DNA from: MGIIb-Q1 sp964342465
GTDB lineage: Archaea > Thermoplasmatota > Poseidoniia > Poseidoniales > Thalassarchaeaceae
DNA length: 64,000 nucleotides
NCBI GenBank assembly: GCA_964342465.1
Contig: CAYFFQ010000001.1
Span: 281,515 to 345,514, forward strand
Direction: 5' to 3'
Part shown: in pieces, positions 53,568 through 62,093 of the stretch
Position numbering within the stretch: position 1 is the first letter of the stretch
Layout: every line of letters begins with the position of its first letter
Made by a program: the position numbers and the translations under genes
Notes under the pieces: model-generated
The model's database searches: none
Seen by the model: only the letters and a program-made list of their open reading frames with translations
Told to the model about the DNA's origin: nothing

Positions 53568-53699
53568 ACCGCGCCAAGAAGAACCCACCTCAGAGTTCCC
53601 GAATCGGTTGTTGTTTTGGAGATACGATGCTGACCATCCCGTTGAGTTTTTTGTAGCCAGAAATTTGTTTTGGGTGGTGCTGGAAACTATGCATTGATA

Positions 53700-53716
53700 T
53701 CTGGCCTTAGGCCAGA
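53700..53716 (+). promoter_or_regulatory. Perfect 7-bp inverted repeat upstream of the 53784 gene
   Basis: TCTGGCC-TTA-GGCCAGA ends 67 nt before the TTG at 53784, in the gap after the giant calcium-repeat gene. It is similar in geometry to the other dyads in the window. Confidence 0.4.
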
Positions 53717-53783
53717 GTCAACCGTGACACCAAAGGGGAGATTTCAAAGGTGGCGTTTGACTGTCCGAGCGGGAGGGGATGTC

Positions 53784-56700
53784 TTGAGAGTGGACAAGAG
53801 GAACAATTGTCTTCCTCTCTTCATCTTCCTTCTTTTCGTTATCTCGTCACTCACCCCCCTCATGGAGTTCACCGCCTCCACCGTATCTGCTAGTGGCGGC
53901 GGTCGTCATGTCTACACATTCAGTGATGGCTCCACCGAAGCCATCGCCCTCTATCACAGTGGCCAAAAGGCTACCAACATCAAGGTGTCCCTGCCGAAAG
54001 GAGCTGAAGTCACGGATGTCGAGATGACTCTTTCGGGCGCTTCTTCGACTGGTTGGAATCAGATCAACCACAACCTCCGTCCAGATTGGATGGCCGGCGA
54101 AGCGCAAGGCACTGACACCCGCTCTGATGACATCTCTCTCGGCTTTACATCCTCAACCCTCAATTTTTCCACCCACGGAATGGGTGAGGAATCAGCGTCT
54201 GGCACGGCTTGGAGGGACAACGGTTCATTCAGCATACGCCAACCCCATCAGTCCAACGCCTCGGAGACTAGGTTCAATCCACAGAGAACCTCGACCTCTC
54301 CGTTCTCAAATCAAGGAGCGGGGGCCACCCTGAACTACCGTGGTTGGACCTATGTGTCGACATTTTCCTCCCAGAATCTGAACCAACTGGTGAAAAAGAC
54401 CTATCCGAACAATCTATCGACAGCCTCAACAGTTGTTTTCGAGGAGGGAACTTGCAACATCCCTGCACCAACCGGCAATCAGTGGTCAGCCTACTATGGA
54501 TTCAGAGATTGGACCATCGGCGATGACGAGAGGATGTACGGTATTCTTGGCCTTAACCGCCAGAGCGCCGGGGTGAACGACCTTGTAATGGTGGTCATGG
54601 ATGTGCGCTACGAAGATGTCTGGACTTGCATCAACACCTACGACATCTCGGTCAATTCTTTCGGGCCATATACCGGTATTTCCTACGACAGAAGTAGGGA
54701 TTTAGTCTGGGTTCTTCACTCTGTTCGGAGTTCTATCCTACCCTACACTTTCAACGACGACGGCACATTTGAGAGGGATTCATCCCTGCAATACTCATTC
54801 TTCACGAGTTATAGTGAGGTGAATGGGCTGGTCGCTCACAACAACCTCTTCTTCTTCCGCAGTAAGGCAAGTTGGAGTCAGGACCGTCTGGAAGCGTATG
54901 CCATCAGCGGGACCTCCACAACCCTCGCAAAACAGACCGGTGAACGCACCATCAGTGCCACCGGTTTCGGCCTCTACTACGACGGCAAACGCCTCTCTCT
55001 GATTGACCACTATCAGTGGTCGGCGAGATACTTTCGGGAATATGGAAGTGGCTGGGCCTACCCGATTTCAGCCCAGCCGGGGACTTCAACATGGATTTCC
55101 GAGCCGATTGATACACAATCCGATGTGGTTGCCGCCAACATCGGAACCGAATGGAGCGCCAGTTCTGCTGGTGACAGAGTCGATTACTGGGTCAGTGCTG
55201 ACAACGGAACACATTGGGTTTCGGTGACCAACAATGAGACAGTCCACTTCGTTAATTCAGGGAATCAACTCCGTTGGAAACTGCAGTTGGTCGGTGGCAC
55301 TGCGGTTTCTTGGTGGGTTTCAATGGAGTACTCCACCGACTATGCTGCCACAGGCACTTGGACATCACCGATAATTCCCACAGGAACACAGGTAGGAACT
55401 CTGAAGCCAGCATGGAGTTCCACCACTCCCGCTGGCACATCATTGGATGTCGAAGTCAGTAATGACAATGGTACAAATTGGCATACAGCAAGCAACAATC
55501 AGATGATAGAGTTGCAGACTCAAGGGGCGCAACTGAAATATCGCCTGACCATGGCGAGTCAGAATTCCGACATCACACCCCTTCTCCACTCTTTCACTCT
55601 CGACTATGAAGAAGGATACCCCACCGCGGTCCGACTGGATATCGGAAATGACAATGTCAATGATTACATCGGTTCTGGTCTGTTGAACTCGCCTGTTGAC
55701 ATCAGTGGGCCGGAACTCGTCAACGCCTTCAATGCGCACATCATCGACAACGGTGTCGGAGTCTCCAACATCACACTCGCACTCTCTGCCGGTTCTCCCG
55801 GCAGGATAAAAGTCTCCAATCTCGACATCACATACCGTCTCAACACGAGAGTCTTGGATGTTTCAATCGAAGGGGACATGTTGGTTCCAGACGGTGAAAA
55901 CCGCGTGATGCAGGTGCGGGTCGCCGAAGGGGATGAGGCCGACAGAATCGTACAGGTGCAGGTTGAACTGTTGGCTGATAACTTCAACAACTCAGTGCTT
56001 CAGTGGCAGAGTGGCAATTCCTGCGACCTAGTCAGTGACAGTGACAACCTCATCATTTTTGATGCTGGAAACTGCTCTTCATCGGTGGGGCAAGATGGTT
56101 TTCTCTCTCTCCATCTCCCCATACAATCCACTTGGGAATGGAATGACCAGAACGAGGTCGAGGCGGCCATCACGGTCGATGACGACCTCGGACGACAGGT
56201 GAACGGCTGGCAGACCACCGACATGAATGTCAGGGTTGAGAATGATATCTTACTCACCGACTTGGGTGTCGTTGACGAGACTGGTCGGGTTCTCCAATCG
56301 TCAGACTGGGTCAGAGGTGGTATGACCCTCACATTCTCCGGCGGAATCTACTTTGAAGGAACGACATACACTCCGAAGGCCGGCCAGTTCAACATTGAAC
56401 TGACCGGCCAGAACCTCACCATCAATGGTGACCCTGAGGAACCAGAGAAACAGTTCCACATCGAACCGAATCCGAGCCACGGTGCCTACTCCTTTACCAT
56501 TGTATCACCTATTGAATCATCACAAGGTGGAATGCTTTTCCGCGTGAAGGCAGTGGCGATGCAGAACGATTCTCTCTATGTAAATCCGGAGTTCAACTCG
56601 GTGAGAATCGTCCTCGACGGCAACAGTCCACTGGTAGTCGATGCCGACCCCGTAGACGGCTCAGAGAGGCACAAAGGAAACCCGAATCAACCAATTCGCA

Positions 56701-59435
56701 TTGTGGTGCAGGATTCGGTAGACCCCCCTACCCTGTTGACCCTTCACTACTGGCGTCAAGGTCAGGACGACCTGAATTACGACCAGATTCCCGATGAGAA
56801 TGAATATGTCACAATGTCGCTGAGGACCCCCGAACTCCAGCCAGGAGGTATCAACATCTTCGAGGGTTTGATTACTGATTCGATGAACAAACACGGCGAA
56901 CGGGTCTCCTTCTATCTCACCGGCGCAGACGAACAGGGAAATGAACTGGCCATGGGTGGGGGTGCGGTATGTCCGAGCGACGCTGCTCCGTGCGGGAACC
57001 TTCCAAGCCAAACGCTGCCCGACTGGGATGCAGATTTGGTGACCTACCGAATACGAGAGGAATTTGAACCAGAATTGGTGTTGGATGGCAACACCACCAT
57101 CGTTGGGCACGATGATTCTGCACCGTTGCACCCCGGTATGACCTACAAGGCGAACCTCAGAGTCTGGGATAACAACGGCTGGACCGATATTGAGAACATC
57201 AAGATATCACTCGGGGGCTCGTTCGATGACAATGATTCAGCAATCTGGGCCAACTTCACCAAGTTGGCGAATGGCTCATTGTCGATGTATCTTGAATCTG
57301 GGAGTTCTGGTCTCGCCGTCTCGAATCTCTACAGTTCGTTCTCGATAGTGAATGATACTGCCATCGACCTCTCCATCAATTTCCAACTCACTTGGCTCTT
57401 TCCGGAGGAGTGGGACACAGACGGCGAAGAGACATTCATCCCCGTGATAGAGGTGTTGGATTGGCCGTGTCACGACGGCTCAACCCTACCCTGTTTTGAA
57501 CATCGCGGGGGGTTGGGTAATGACCGCTGGAGCCTAGACAACGACCTCCGTTTCGACATGGCTCCCGGCCATTTCACCGCCATCGACCTCGCCACCGGCA
57601 GGAATCTCTACACCGGTGGAGATGAGCAGGCGACTATCGCTGCCGGACAGGTCGTCAGAGTGAATGGGCGGATTCTGTTCAGTGAGGATGAGACTCCCGC
57701 CCCAGAAGGTGCTTTCGACATAGTGGTCGGAAACCTCGAACTTGAATGGCGGGCAGTGCCGAGAGAAGGAGGCGAGTTCACCAGCGATATTCTCGTACCC
57801 AACGTCAGAAGCGGACACCTCGACATGATTGCTTGGCTCGAAGAACTGCCCGGACTCGCTTCTGACGAGACCGAAGAGGCGCCAAGAATCCTGTTGGAGG
57901 TGGATGGGGTCTCACCTCAGATAAATGCCATTTCCCCATCGGGTGATATCACCATAGACGGAGCGTCAGCGATTGATGTCTTCGTCAATTCGAGCGACGA
58001 CCACGGATTTATCCCCCAGAGAACGGCAGTTCTCCATTACAAGGTGAAGGCGGGGGAGTCGGAGGTTTCGCGCGGTTCACAGGAACTTGGAACTCTCCTC
58101 GAGGCGTATGGATATGGGCATTGGACGGGTAGTGTCGACCTCACCGATGGCGGTGTCACTGAACTCCTACCGGGTTATACAGTGGATGTCTGGGTGACTG
58201 GTGCAGATGCCGCCGGTAATCCCTATGTCTCAGAAAACAACACCGAACACGCCCCCCTCACGGTGTGGAGAATCATCAGGGTTGGTCCTACAGTGACTCT
58301 CACTTCCCTCGATGTTCGCTGGTCTGACGCAACACCCGAATCGGGTGATAATGTTACACTGCACATCTCCGGTGTGAATGAGAACAGCGAGGAGGGTTCT
58401 TTGACTTTCCAATTACAACAGAAGACGAAGGATGGAGATTGGGTTGATGTTCAAGATGGTTCAACAGATTCTTTGTTGAGACCTGAGGGTGAATTTATCG
58501 CCGACATCACGATTGCCACCAACGAAGTCGATGAGGAGACAGTCGAGAGGTATCGATTGGTGGTCAAGGATGGGCATGTGATTCTTGACCGAATGTCTCT
58601 CGACCCCTTGATTCTACAGCCGCCCATCGCTAGAGATGGGGCCGCCATCAGCGAACAGTTCACAGAGAGAACGGGAACGGTTCTGCTCTATCTAGCATTG
58701 ATGGTGGCCCTCATTGCAATCGTTATTCTTGTCGTCATGAACAGACAGTTGACAGCGCTTGAAATCGACTTGGATGAAGATGACCATACTGCACAGTTGG
58801 CATTAGAGATGGAGCCACCACCGCCGACGGGATTTGACCCCAACTCAGCCCCGCCGCCCGCTGGTTTCGACCCCAATGCCCCCCAACCCACCTTCATAGC
58901 AGGCGTTGGGGCCGCGAGTTCTCAGGCGACGGACTCAGCGGCGCTAGGACTACATCCTCCAGCAGAAGAGAGAGCAAATGTCCATCAGACCCATTCATCA
59001 GTTCAATCAGCCCAATGGACAGATGAGATGCTGCTGGGGCAGGGTTGGACTCAATGGCAGATAGACACATGGAGGGCTGGACAAGAGGGGACCTCTTCTC
59101 CAACAGGTGGCGACAGCCCGCTTACTACTTCCTCAGCAGTCGTGACTGGCGACCCCTCGCTAGGAGCAGCCACTCAAGACATCGGCGCGGGGAGCGGAGC
59201 GGCCATCTCCACCACAGGAGGTGCCGATGAGCCAGCCTCGCAAGAGTTGCCCGCCAACCATCCCGCTGCCGGATTCAATTTCAGCGACTCGGTGGTTGAT
59301 TCAGTCATGTCGGAACACGGCATCACCGACAGGCAAGCCTTCCTCACACATGCGATAGAATTTGACTTCGATGGCAACAACTATCTGAACCACAAGGAAC
59401 TGCAAGAGGCGGCAAAATCGTTCACTAAGAAGTGA
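53784..59435 (+). CDS. Giant anchored surface protein with propeller, Ig modules and cytoplasmic EF-hand
   Basis: 1,883 residues. The TTG at 53784 is preferred because GGAGGGG lies 6 nt before it; a GTG at 53790 is possible. A signal peptide (LPLFIFLLFVISSLTPLMEF) leads to a beta domain (HVYTFSDGSTEAIALYHSG), a propeller-like region and a series of Ig-like modules. A membrane helix (LLYLALMVALIAIVILVVM, about 1632-1655) is followed by a 230-residue cytoplasmic tail. The tail has two PPP-x-GFDPN repeats, WTDEMLLGQGWTQWQIDTWR (about 1744-1763) and a C-terminal EF-hand loop DFDGNNYLNHKE (about 1861-1872) with standard calcium ligands. The tail motif is shared in part with the LTD-PLD protein. 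The function is unknown; a sensor or scaffold linking the surface to the cytoplasm is possible. Confidence 0.8.
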   Translation: MRVDKRNNCLPLFIFLLFVISSLTPLMEFTASTVSASGGGRHVYTFSDGSTEAIALYHSGQKATNIKVSLPKGAEVTDVEMTLSGASSTGWNQINHNLRPDWMAGEAQGTDTRSDDISLGFTSSTLNFSTHGMGEESASGTAWRDNGSFSIRQPHQSNASETRFNPQRTSTSPFSNQGAGATLNYRGWTYVSTFSSQNLNQLVKKTYPNNLSTASTVVFEEGTCNIPAPTGNQWSAYYGFRDWTIGDDERMYGILGLNRQSAGVNDLVMVVMDVRYEDVWTCINTYDISVNSFGPYTGISYDRSRDLVWVLHSVRSSILPYTFNDDGTFERDSSLQYSFFTSYSEVNGLVAHNNLFFFRSKASWSQDRLEAYAISGTSTTLAKQTGERTISATGFGLYYDGKRLSLIDHYQWSARYFREYGSGWAYPISAQPGTSTWISEPIDTQSDVVAANIGTEWSASSAGDRVDYWVSADNGTHWVSVTNNETVHFVNSGNQLRWKLQLVGGTAVSWWVSMEYSTDYAATGTWTSPIIPTGTQVGTLKPAWSSTTPAGTSLDVEVSNDNGTNWHTASNNQMIELQTQGAQLKYRLTMASQNSDITPLLHSFTLDYEEGYPTAVRLDIGNDNVNDYIGSGLLNSPVDISGPELVNAFNAHIIDNGVGVSNITLALSAGSPGRIKVSNLDITYRLNTRVLDVSIEGDMLVPDGENRVMQVRVAEGDEADRIVQVQVELLADNFNNSVLQWQSGNSCDLVSDSDNLIIFDAGNCSSSVGQDGFLSLHLPIQSTWEWNDQNEVEAAITVDDDLGRQVNGWQTTDMNVRVENDILLTDLGVVDETGRVLQSSDWVRGGMTLTFSGGIYFEGTTYTPKAGQFNIELTGQNLTINGDPEEPEKQFHIEPNPSHGAYSFTIVSPIESSQGGMLFRVKAVAMQNDSLYVNPEFNSVRIVLDGNSPLVVDADPVDGSERHKGNPNQPIRIVVQDSVDPPTLLTLHYWRQGQDDLNYDQIPDENEYVTMSLRTPELQPGGINIFEGLITDSMNKHGERVSFYLTGADEQGNELAMGGGAVCPSDAAPCGNLPSQTLPDWDADLVTYRIREEFEPELVLDGNTTIVGHDDSAPLHPGMTYKANLRVWDNNGWTDIENIKISLGGSFDDNDSAIWANFTKLANGSLSMYLESGSSGLAVSNLYSSFSIVNDTAIDLSINFQLTWLFPEEWDTDGEETFIPVIEVLDWPCHDGSTLPCFEHRGGLGNDRWSLDNDLRFDMAPGHFTAIDLATGRNLYTGGDEQATIAAGQVVRVNGRILFSEDETPAPEGAFDIVVGNLELEWRAVPREGGEFTSDILVPNVRSGHLDMIAWLEELPGLASDETEEAPRILLEVDGVSPQINAISPSGDITIDGASAIDVFVNSSDDHGFIPQRTAVLHYKVKAGESEVSRGSQELGTLLEAYGYGHWTGSVDLTDGGVTELLPGYTVDVWVTGADAAGNPYVSENNTEHAPLTVWRIIRVGPTVTLTSLDVRWSDATPESGDNVTLHISGVNENSEEGSLTFQLQQKTKDGDWVDVQDGSTDSLLRPEGEFIADITIATNEVDEETVERYRLVVKDGHVILDRMSLDPLILQPPIARDGAAISEQFTERTGTVLLYLALMVALIAIVILVVMNRQLTALEIDLDEDDHTAQLALEMEPPPPTGFDPNSAPPPAGFDPNAPQPTFIAGVGAASSQATDSAALGLHPPAEERANVHQTHSSVQSAQWTDEMLLGQGWTQWQIDTWRAGQEGTSSPTGGDSPLTTSSAVVTGDPSLGAATQDIGAGSGAAISTTGGADEPASQELPANHPAAGFNFSDSVVDSVMSEHGITDRQAFLTHAIEFDFDGNNYLNHKELQEAAKSFTKK

Positions 59436-59540
59436 GTGGGTCAGCCCCTATCCCAACGGCCGAGGCTCAAAAGGAGCCTATCCTTCTATTGCCACCTCCA
59501 TGTAGCCCACAACTCACTGGATACTCTCTACCTTGGTGGT

Positions 59541-59732
59541 CGGCGAGGAGTCTGCATCCGGCGTAGTTACCCCTCATGGTGGTCAGTTAGAAGTCTCGAT
59601 GACCGGATATTTTCCCTCATGGTCGCCGGCAAGGAGTCCGCATCCGGCGTAGTTACCCCTTGTGGTGGTCAGTTAGAAGTCTCGATGACCGGATATTTTC
59701 CCTCATGGTGGCCGGCAAGGAGTCTGCCCACC
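59541..59732. repeat. 86-bp tandem repeat, about 2.2 copies
   Basis: Units begin at 59541, 59627 and 59713 (CGGC(G/A)AGGAGTC(T/C)GC...) and are nearly identical, including GGATATTTTCCCTCATGG. The third copy is partial. They follow the stop of the giant surface-protein gene by about 100 bp. Open frames across the array appear incidental. Confidence 0.9.
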
Positions 59733-59760
59733 CCATGTCTCCTTGAGAATGCGTGGCGCG

Positions 59761-59935
59761 GTGTCACTCCACCCAATATCCTTCGCCCAGCCCGACCCGC
59801 TGTGCCTTGCTACTCGCCGCCCCCATTACGGTGTCACTCCACCCAATATCCTTCGGCCAGCCCGACCCGCTGTGCCTTGCTGCTCGCCGCCCCCATTCCG
59901 GTGTCACTCCACCCAATATCCTTCGCCTAGCCCGA
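59761..59935. repeat. 70-bp tandem repeat, about 2.5 copies
   Basis: Units begin at 59761, 59831 and 59901 with GTGTCACTCCACCCAATATC and share the rest with few changes. It directly follows the 86-bp array, is unrelated to it in sequence, and completes the 542-bp gap between two convergent genes. Confidence 0.9.
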
Positions 59936-59977
59936 CTGGTCGGGCAATCCACCGCCCCCACAGAGAGCCCCTTCGCC

Positions 59978-60325
59978 TCATGCGACATTCTGACTGGCGA
60001 CCGAAAGCATCGCATTCTGATAGGCATCAAAGAGGGACCAGAGCCAGAGAAGGGGCCACAGTAGGCAGAAGAGCAACGGAATCTGTAGGGCAAACCAATC
60101 GAACGCCTTGCCGTGTTGCCGGTTGAAATGTTGGCCTAGGAATAGGAAGGGAACAACCGCCAATGCCGTAGCAATGAGAGGCCTGAGCGCACCCCACGGC
60201 CCGACACCTCCGGTGATTTCACTGATTACCACCATGACTACATGGAACGGGGTCGCCAAACGGGATGAATTCTCCAACCTCTCGCGCAGACGCTCGCCAA
60301 CACGGTCTGAGAATCCACCACTCAC
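59978..60325 (-). CDS. Small membrane protein of unknown function
   Basis: 115 residues from a GTG with GGGGGGT just upstream. Three hydrophobic segments (FHVVMVVISEITGGVG region; LIATALAVVPFLFLG; ALQIPLLFCLLWPLLWLWSL) end in LFDAYQNAMLS, a W/F-DAY ending common in small archaeal membrane proteins. It follows the 60380 membrane-protein gene by 54 bp on the same strand. The family is not recognised. Confidence 0.55.
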   Translation of the reverse strand: MSGGFSDRVGERLRERLENSSRLATPFHVVMVVISEITGGVGPWGALRPLIATALAVVPFLFLGQHFNRQHGKAFDWFALQIPLLFCLLWPLLWLWSLFDAYQNAMLSVASQNVA

Positions 60326-60379
60326 ATACCCCCCGTCGGTGTTCGTATATTTTGAGTCACACGGTCGTAGGTGTTGGAA

Positions 60380-60931
60380 TCAGGCTAATTGGTTGTAATC
60401 GTCATCCTTGTCGATGAGTCTGAACCAGTACAGTGAGAGCAGGAGCAGAGCCAATGCGACAGCATAGATGACGAGATGGAACTCCAGACCTACTCGAGTC
60501 GTCAGTCCTGAGTGTGAAACAGAGATTCTCCAGCCAGCGATGAAGGAGAGGGCAGAGGCGATGGCGAGTGTGTAAGCCCTCCGGATGCGCGCTCCCCTCG
60601 ATTGCTCGGCGAACTCCTTCGGGCCGATGCTCATCCGCAACACCATCCTCAACCAGAGGGGCAGAAGCCGTTTGAAATCGTTGAGAGATTGGGAACATAG
60701 CCAGAGGAGCAGGCCACAGGATAAGAGAAGGAAATCGCCATCTGCCAATCGCCATTCACTGGGTGAGATTCCGGTGGTTATTTTGAAGAATTCAAGGATG
60801 AAACAGATGAATCCTATGGCGTAAACCATCGCATCCGCCAACAGGAGACCGTTGTTGGCGACTGCTTCACCTCCGACACTGTGGAATCTCTCTCGTGATT
60901 GTCTTAGCGACAACTCCTCGATGTCTTCCAT
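60380..60931 (-). CDS. Four-helix membrane protein of unknown function
   Basis: 183 residues. An acidic cytoplasmic N-terminus (MEDIEELSLRQSRERFHSVG) is followed by about four hydrophobic helices (GLLLADAMVYAIGFICFILE; FLLLSCGLLLWLCSQ; YTLAIASALSFIAGW; LVIYAVALALLLLSLYWF) and a short acidic end. A middle loop is basic (WLRMVLRMSIGPKEF). It is divergent from the pyroglutamyl-peptidase/Nudix gene with 77 bp between starts. No known family is recognised. Confidence 0.6.
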   Translation of the reverse strand: MEDIEELSLRQSRERFHSVGGEAVANNGLLLADAMVYAIGFICFILEFFKITTGISPSEWRLADGDFLLLSCGLLLWLCSQSLNDFKRLLPLWLRMVLRMSIGPKEFAEQSRGARIRRAYTLAIASALSFIAGWRISVSHSGLTTRVGLEFHLVIYAVALALLLLSLYWFRLIDKDDDYNQLA

Positions 60932-61008
60932 CGTAGTGGCGGCGACCTTCTGTGCAATAATTCATGTCCCTTCGCCACCGCCGCAGTGTCGGGTTTGAGG
61001 GGAAGCAG

Positions 61009-62067
61009 ATGGCCGTCGAGATTCTTCTCACCGGATTCGAAGCCTTCGGTGGGGCAGAGACAAACATCAGCGAAACCATAGCCAATCGCCTCGATGGAAT
61101 AACCAAATTGGTTCGACTCGCTGATGAAACGGGTCCTATGTCAGCACCGGAGAGGGAGTTGGAGATTACCATCGAATCGCACATTCTTTCAGTCGATGAG
61201 GCTGGAAGTGAGAAAGTATCCGAACTTCTGAGAGGCACCTTGCGCACAAACCCTCAGGTGGTTGTGTTGCTCGGAATGTCATCTCGAAGCGGAAGCATCC
61301 GCATAGAAGAGGTGTCTTACAACGAACAGAATTTCTCCTTTCCGGACAATTCGGGGCGGAAACTCGTCGACTCCTTCATCAGTGACAGCGGTCACAGCGT
61401 CCTCCACTCTACAGCACCAATCAATCTCCTCAAAGAGGAACTACGACAGGAAGAGAATCTCACATTCAGCAGCGACCCAGGCCGATTCGTCTGTAACGAG
61501 ACCTATTTCAGAACCATCTCAGCAGTTGAAGAACTCGGCTTGCGGGAGCGACATGGAAGAGCTTTGCCGGTTATATTCGTACACATCGACGAGTCAGGAA
61601 TAGACGTGGATGAAGCGAGTGAGCAGATACTCAGAATCGCCGCCATCTGCGCCCAACGGCCGCAGATGCAGGTCGTCGGTGGGATGCTCCGTGATGGTGG
61701 AGGCAGACTGCACGCCGCCCGCAGAGCAGAGGGAGAATACATGGCCGGCTACTGGGAGTTCCCTGGTGGGAAGGTCGAGAGGGGGGAGAGCAGGCGGGAG
61801 GCGCTGATACGAGAATACAAGGAGGAGTTCTCTTGGGACATCACCCCCCTACATATCTGCGAGGAATACTCACATGCTTGGCCTGAGATGGAGGTTCATC
61901 TCACTTTTTTCCACTGTCAATATGATGGAGAATTGCCGCCAGCGGTGATGACTTCACATGATGAGAGCCGCTGGCTGGCTGAAGAAGAACTGATTTCGGT
62001 TGATTGGCTGCCACCCGATGTCAAGTTCATCGAACGACTGATTGAGAAAGGGGTCGCCAACCTGTGA
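61009..62067 (+). CDS. Pyroglutamyl-peptidase I (C15) fused to a Nudix hydrolase
   Basis: 352 residues from the ATG at 61009 (GAGGGG 5 nt upstream; an in-frame ATG at 60964 is less likely). Residues 1 to about 210 match peptidase family C15, which removes N-terminal pyroglutamate: ILLTGFEAFGGAETNIS, E100 in RIEEVSYN, C162 in GRFVCNETYF and H192 in VIFVHIDESG form the triad. Residues about 225-345 are a Nudix domain: WEFPGGKVERGESRREALIR carries into EYKEEFSW, the G-x5-E-x7-RE-x2-EE box with Ser replacing the usual Gly, as in MutT/CTP-pyrophosphatase relatives. Both active sites look intact. The frame is continuous and the linker is short. Cytoplasmic. Confidence 0.9.
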   Translation: MAVEILLTGFEAFGGAETNISETIANRLDGITKLVRLADETGPMSAPERELEITIESHILSVDEAGSEKVSELLRGTLRTNPQVVVLLGMSSRSGSIRIEEVSYNEQNFSFPDNSGRKLVDSFISDSGHSVLHSTAPINLLKEELRQEENLTFSSDPGRFVCNETYFRTISAVEELGLRERHGRALPVIFVHIDESGIDVDEASEQILRIAAICAQRPQMQVVGGMLRDGGGRLHAARRAEGEYMAGYWEFPGGKVERGESRREALIREYKEEFSWDITPLHICEEYSHAWPEMEVHLTFFHCQYDGELPPAVMTSHDESRWLAEEELISVDWLPPDVKFIERLIEKGVANL

Positions 62068-62093
62068 AACAGCCATCAACTACCGCCTCCATC

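Noticed and set aside
59436..60126. Plus-strand open frames across the 86-bp and 70-bp arrays
   Set aside because: Composition is Pro/Arg/Cys-rich, they repeat with the DNA units, and no ribosome site or family is visible.
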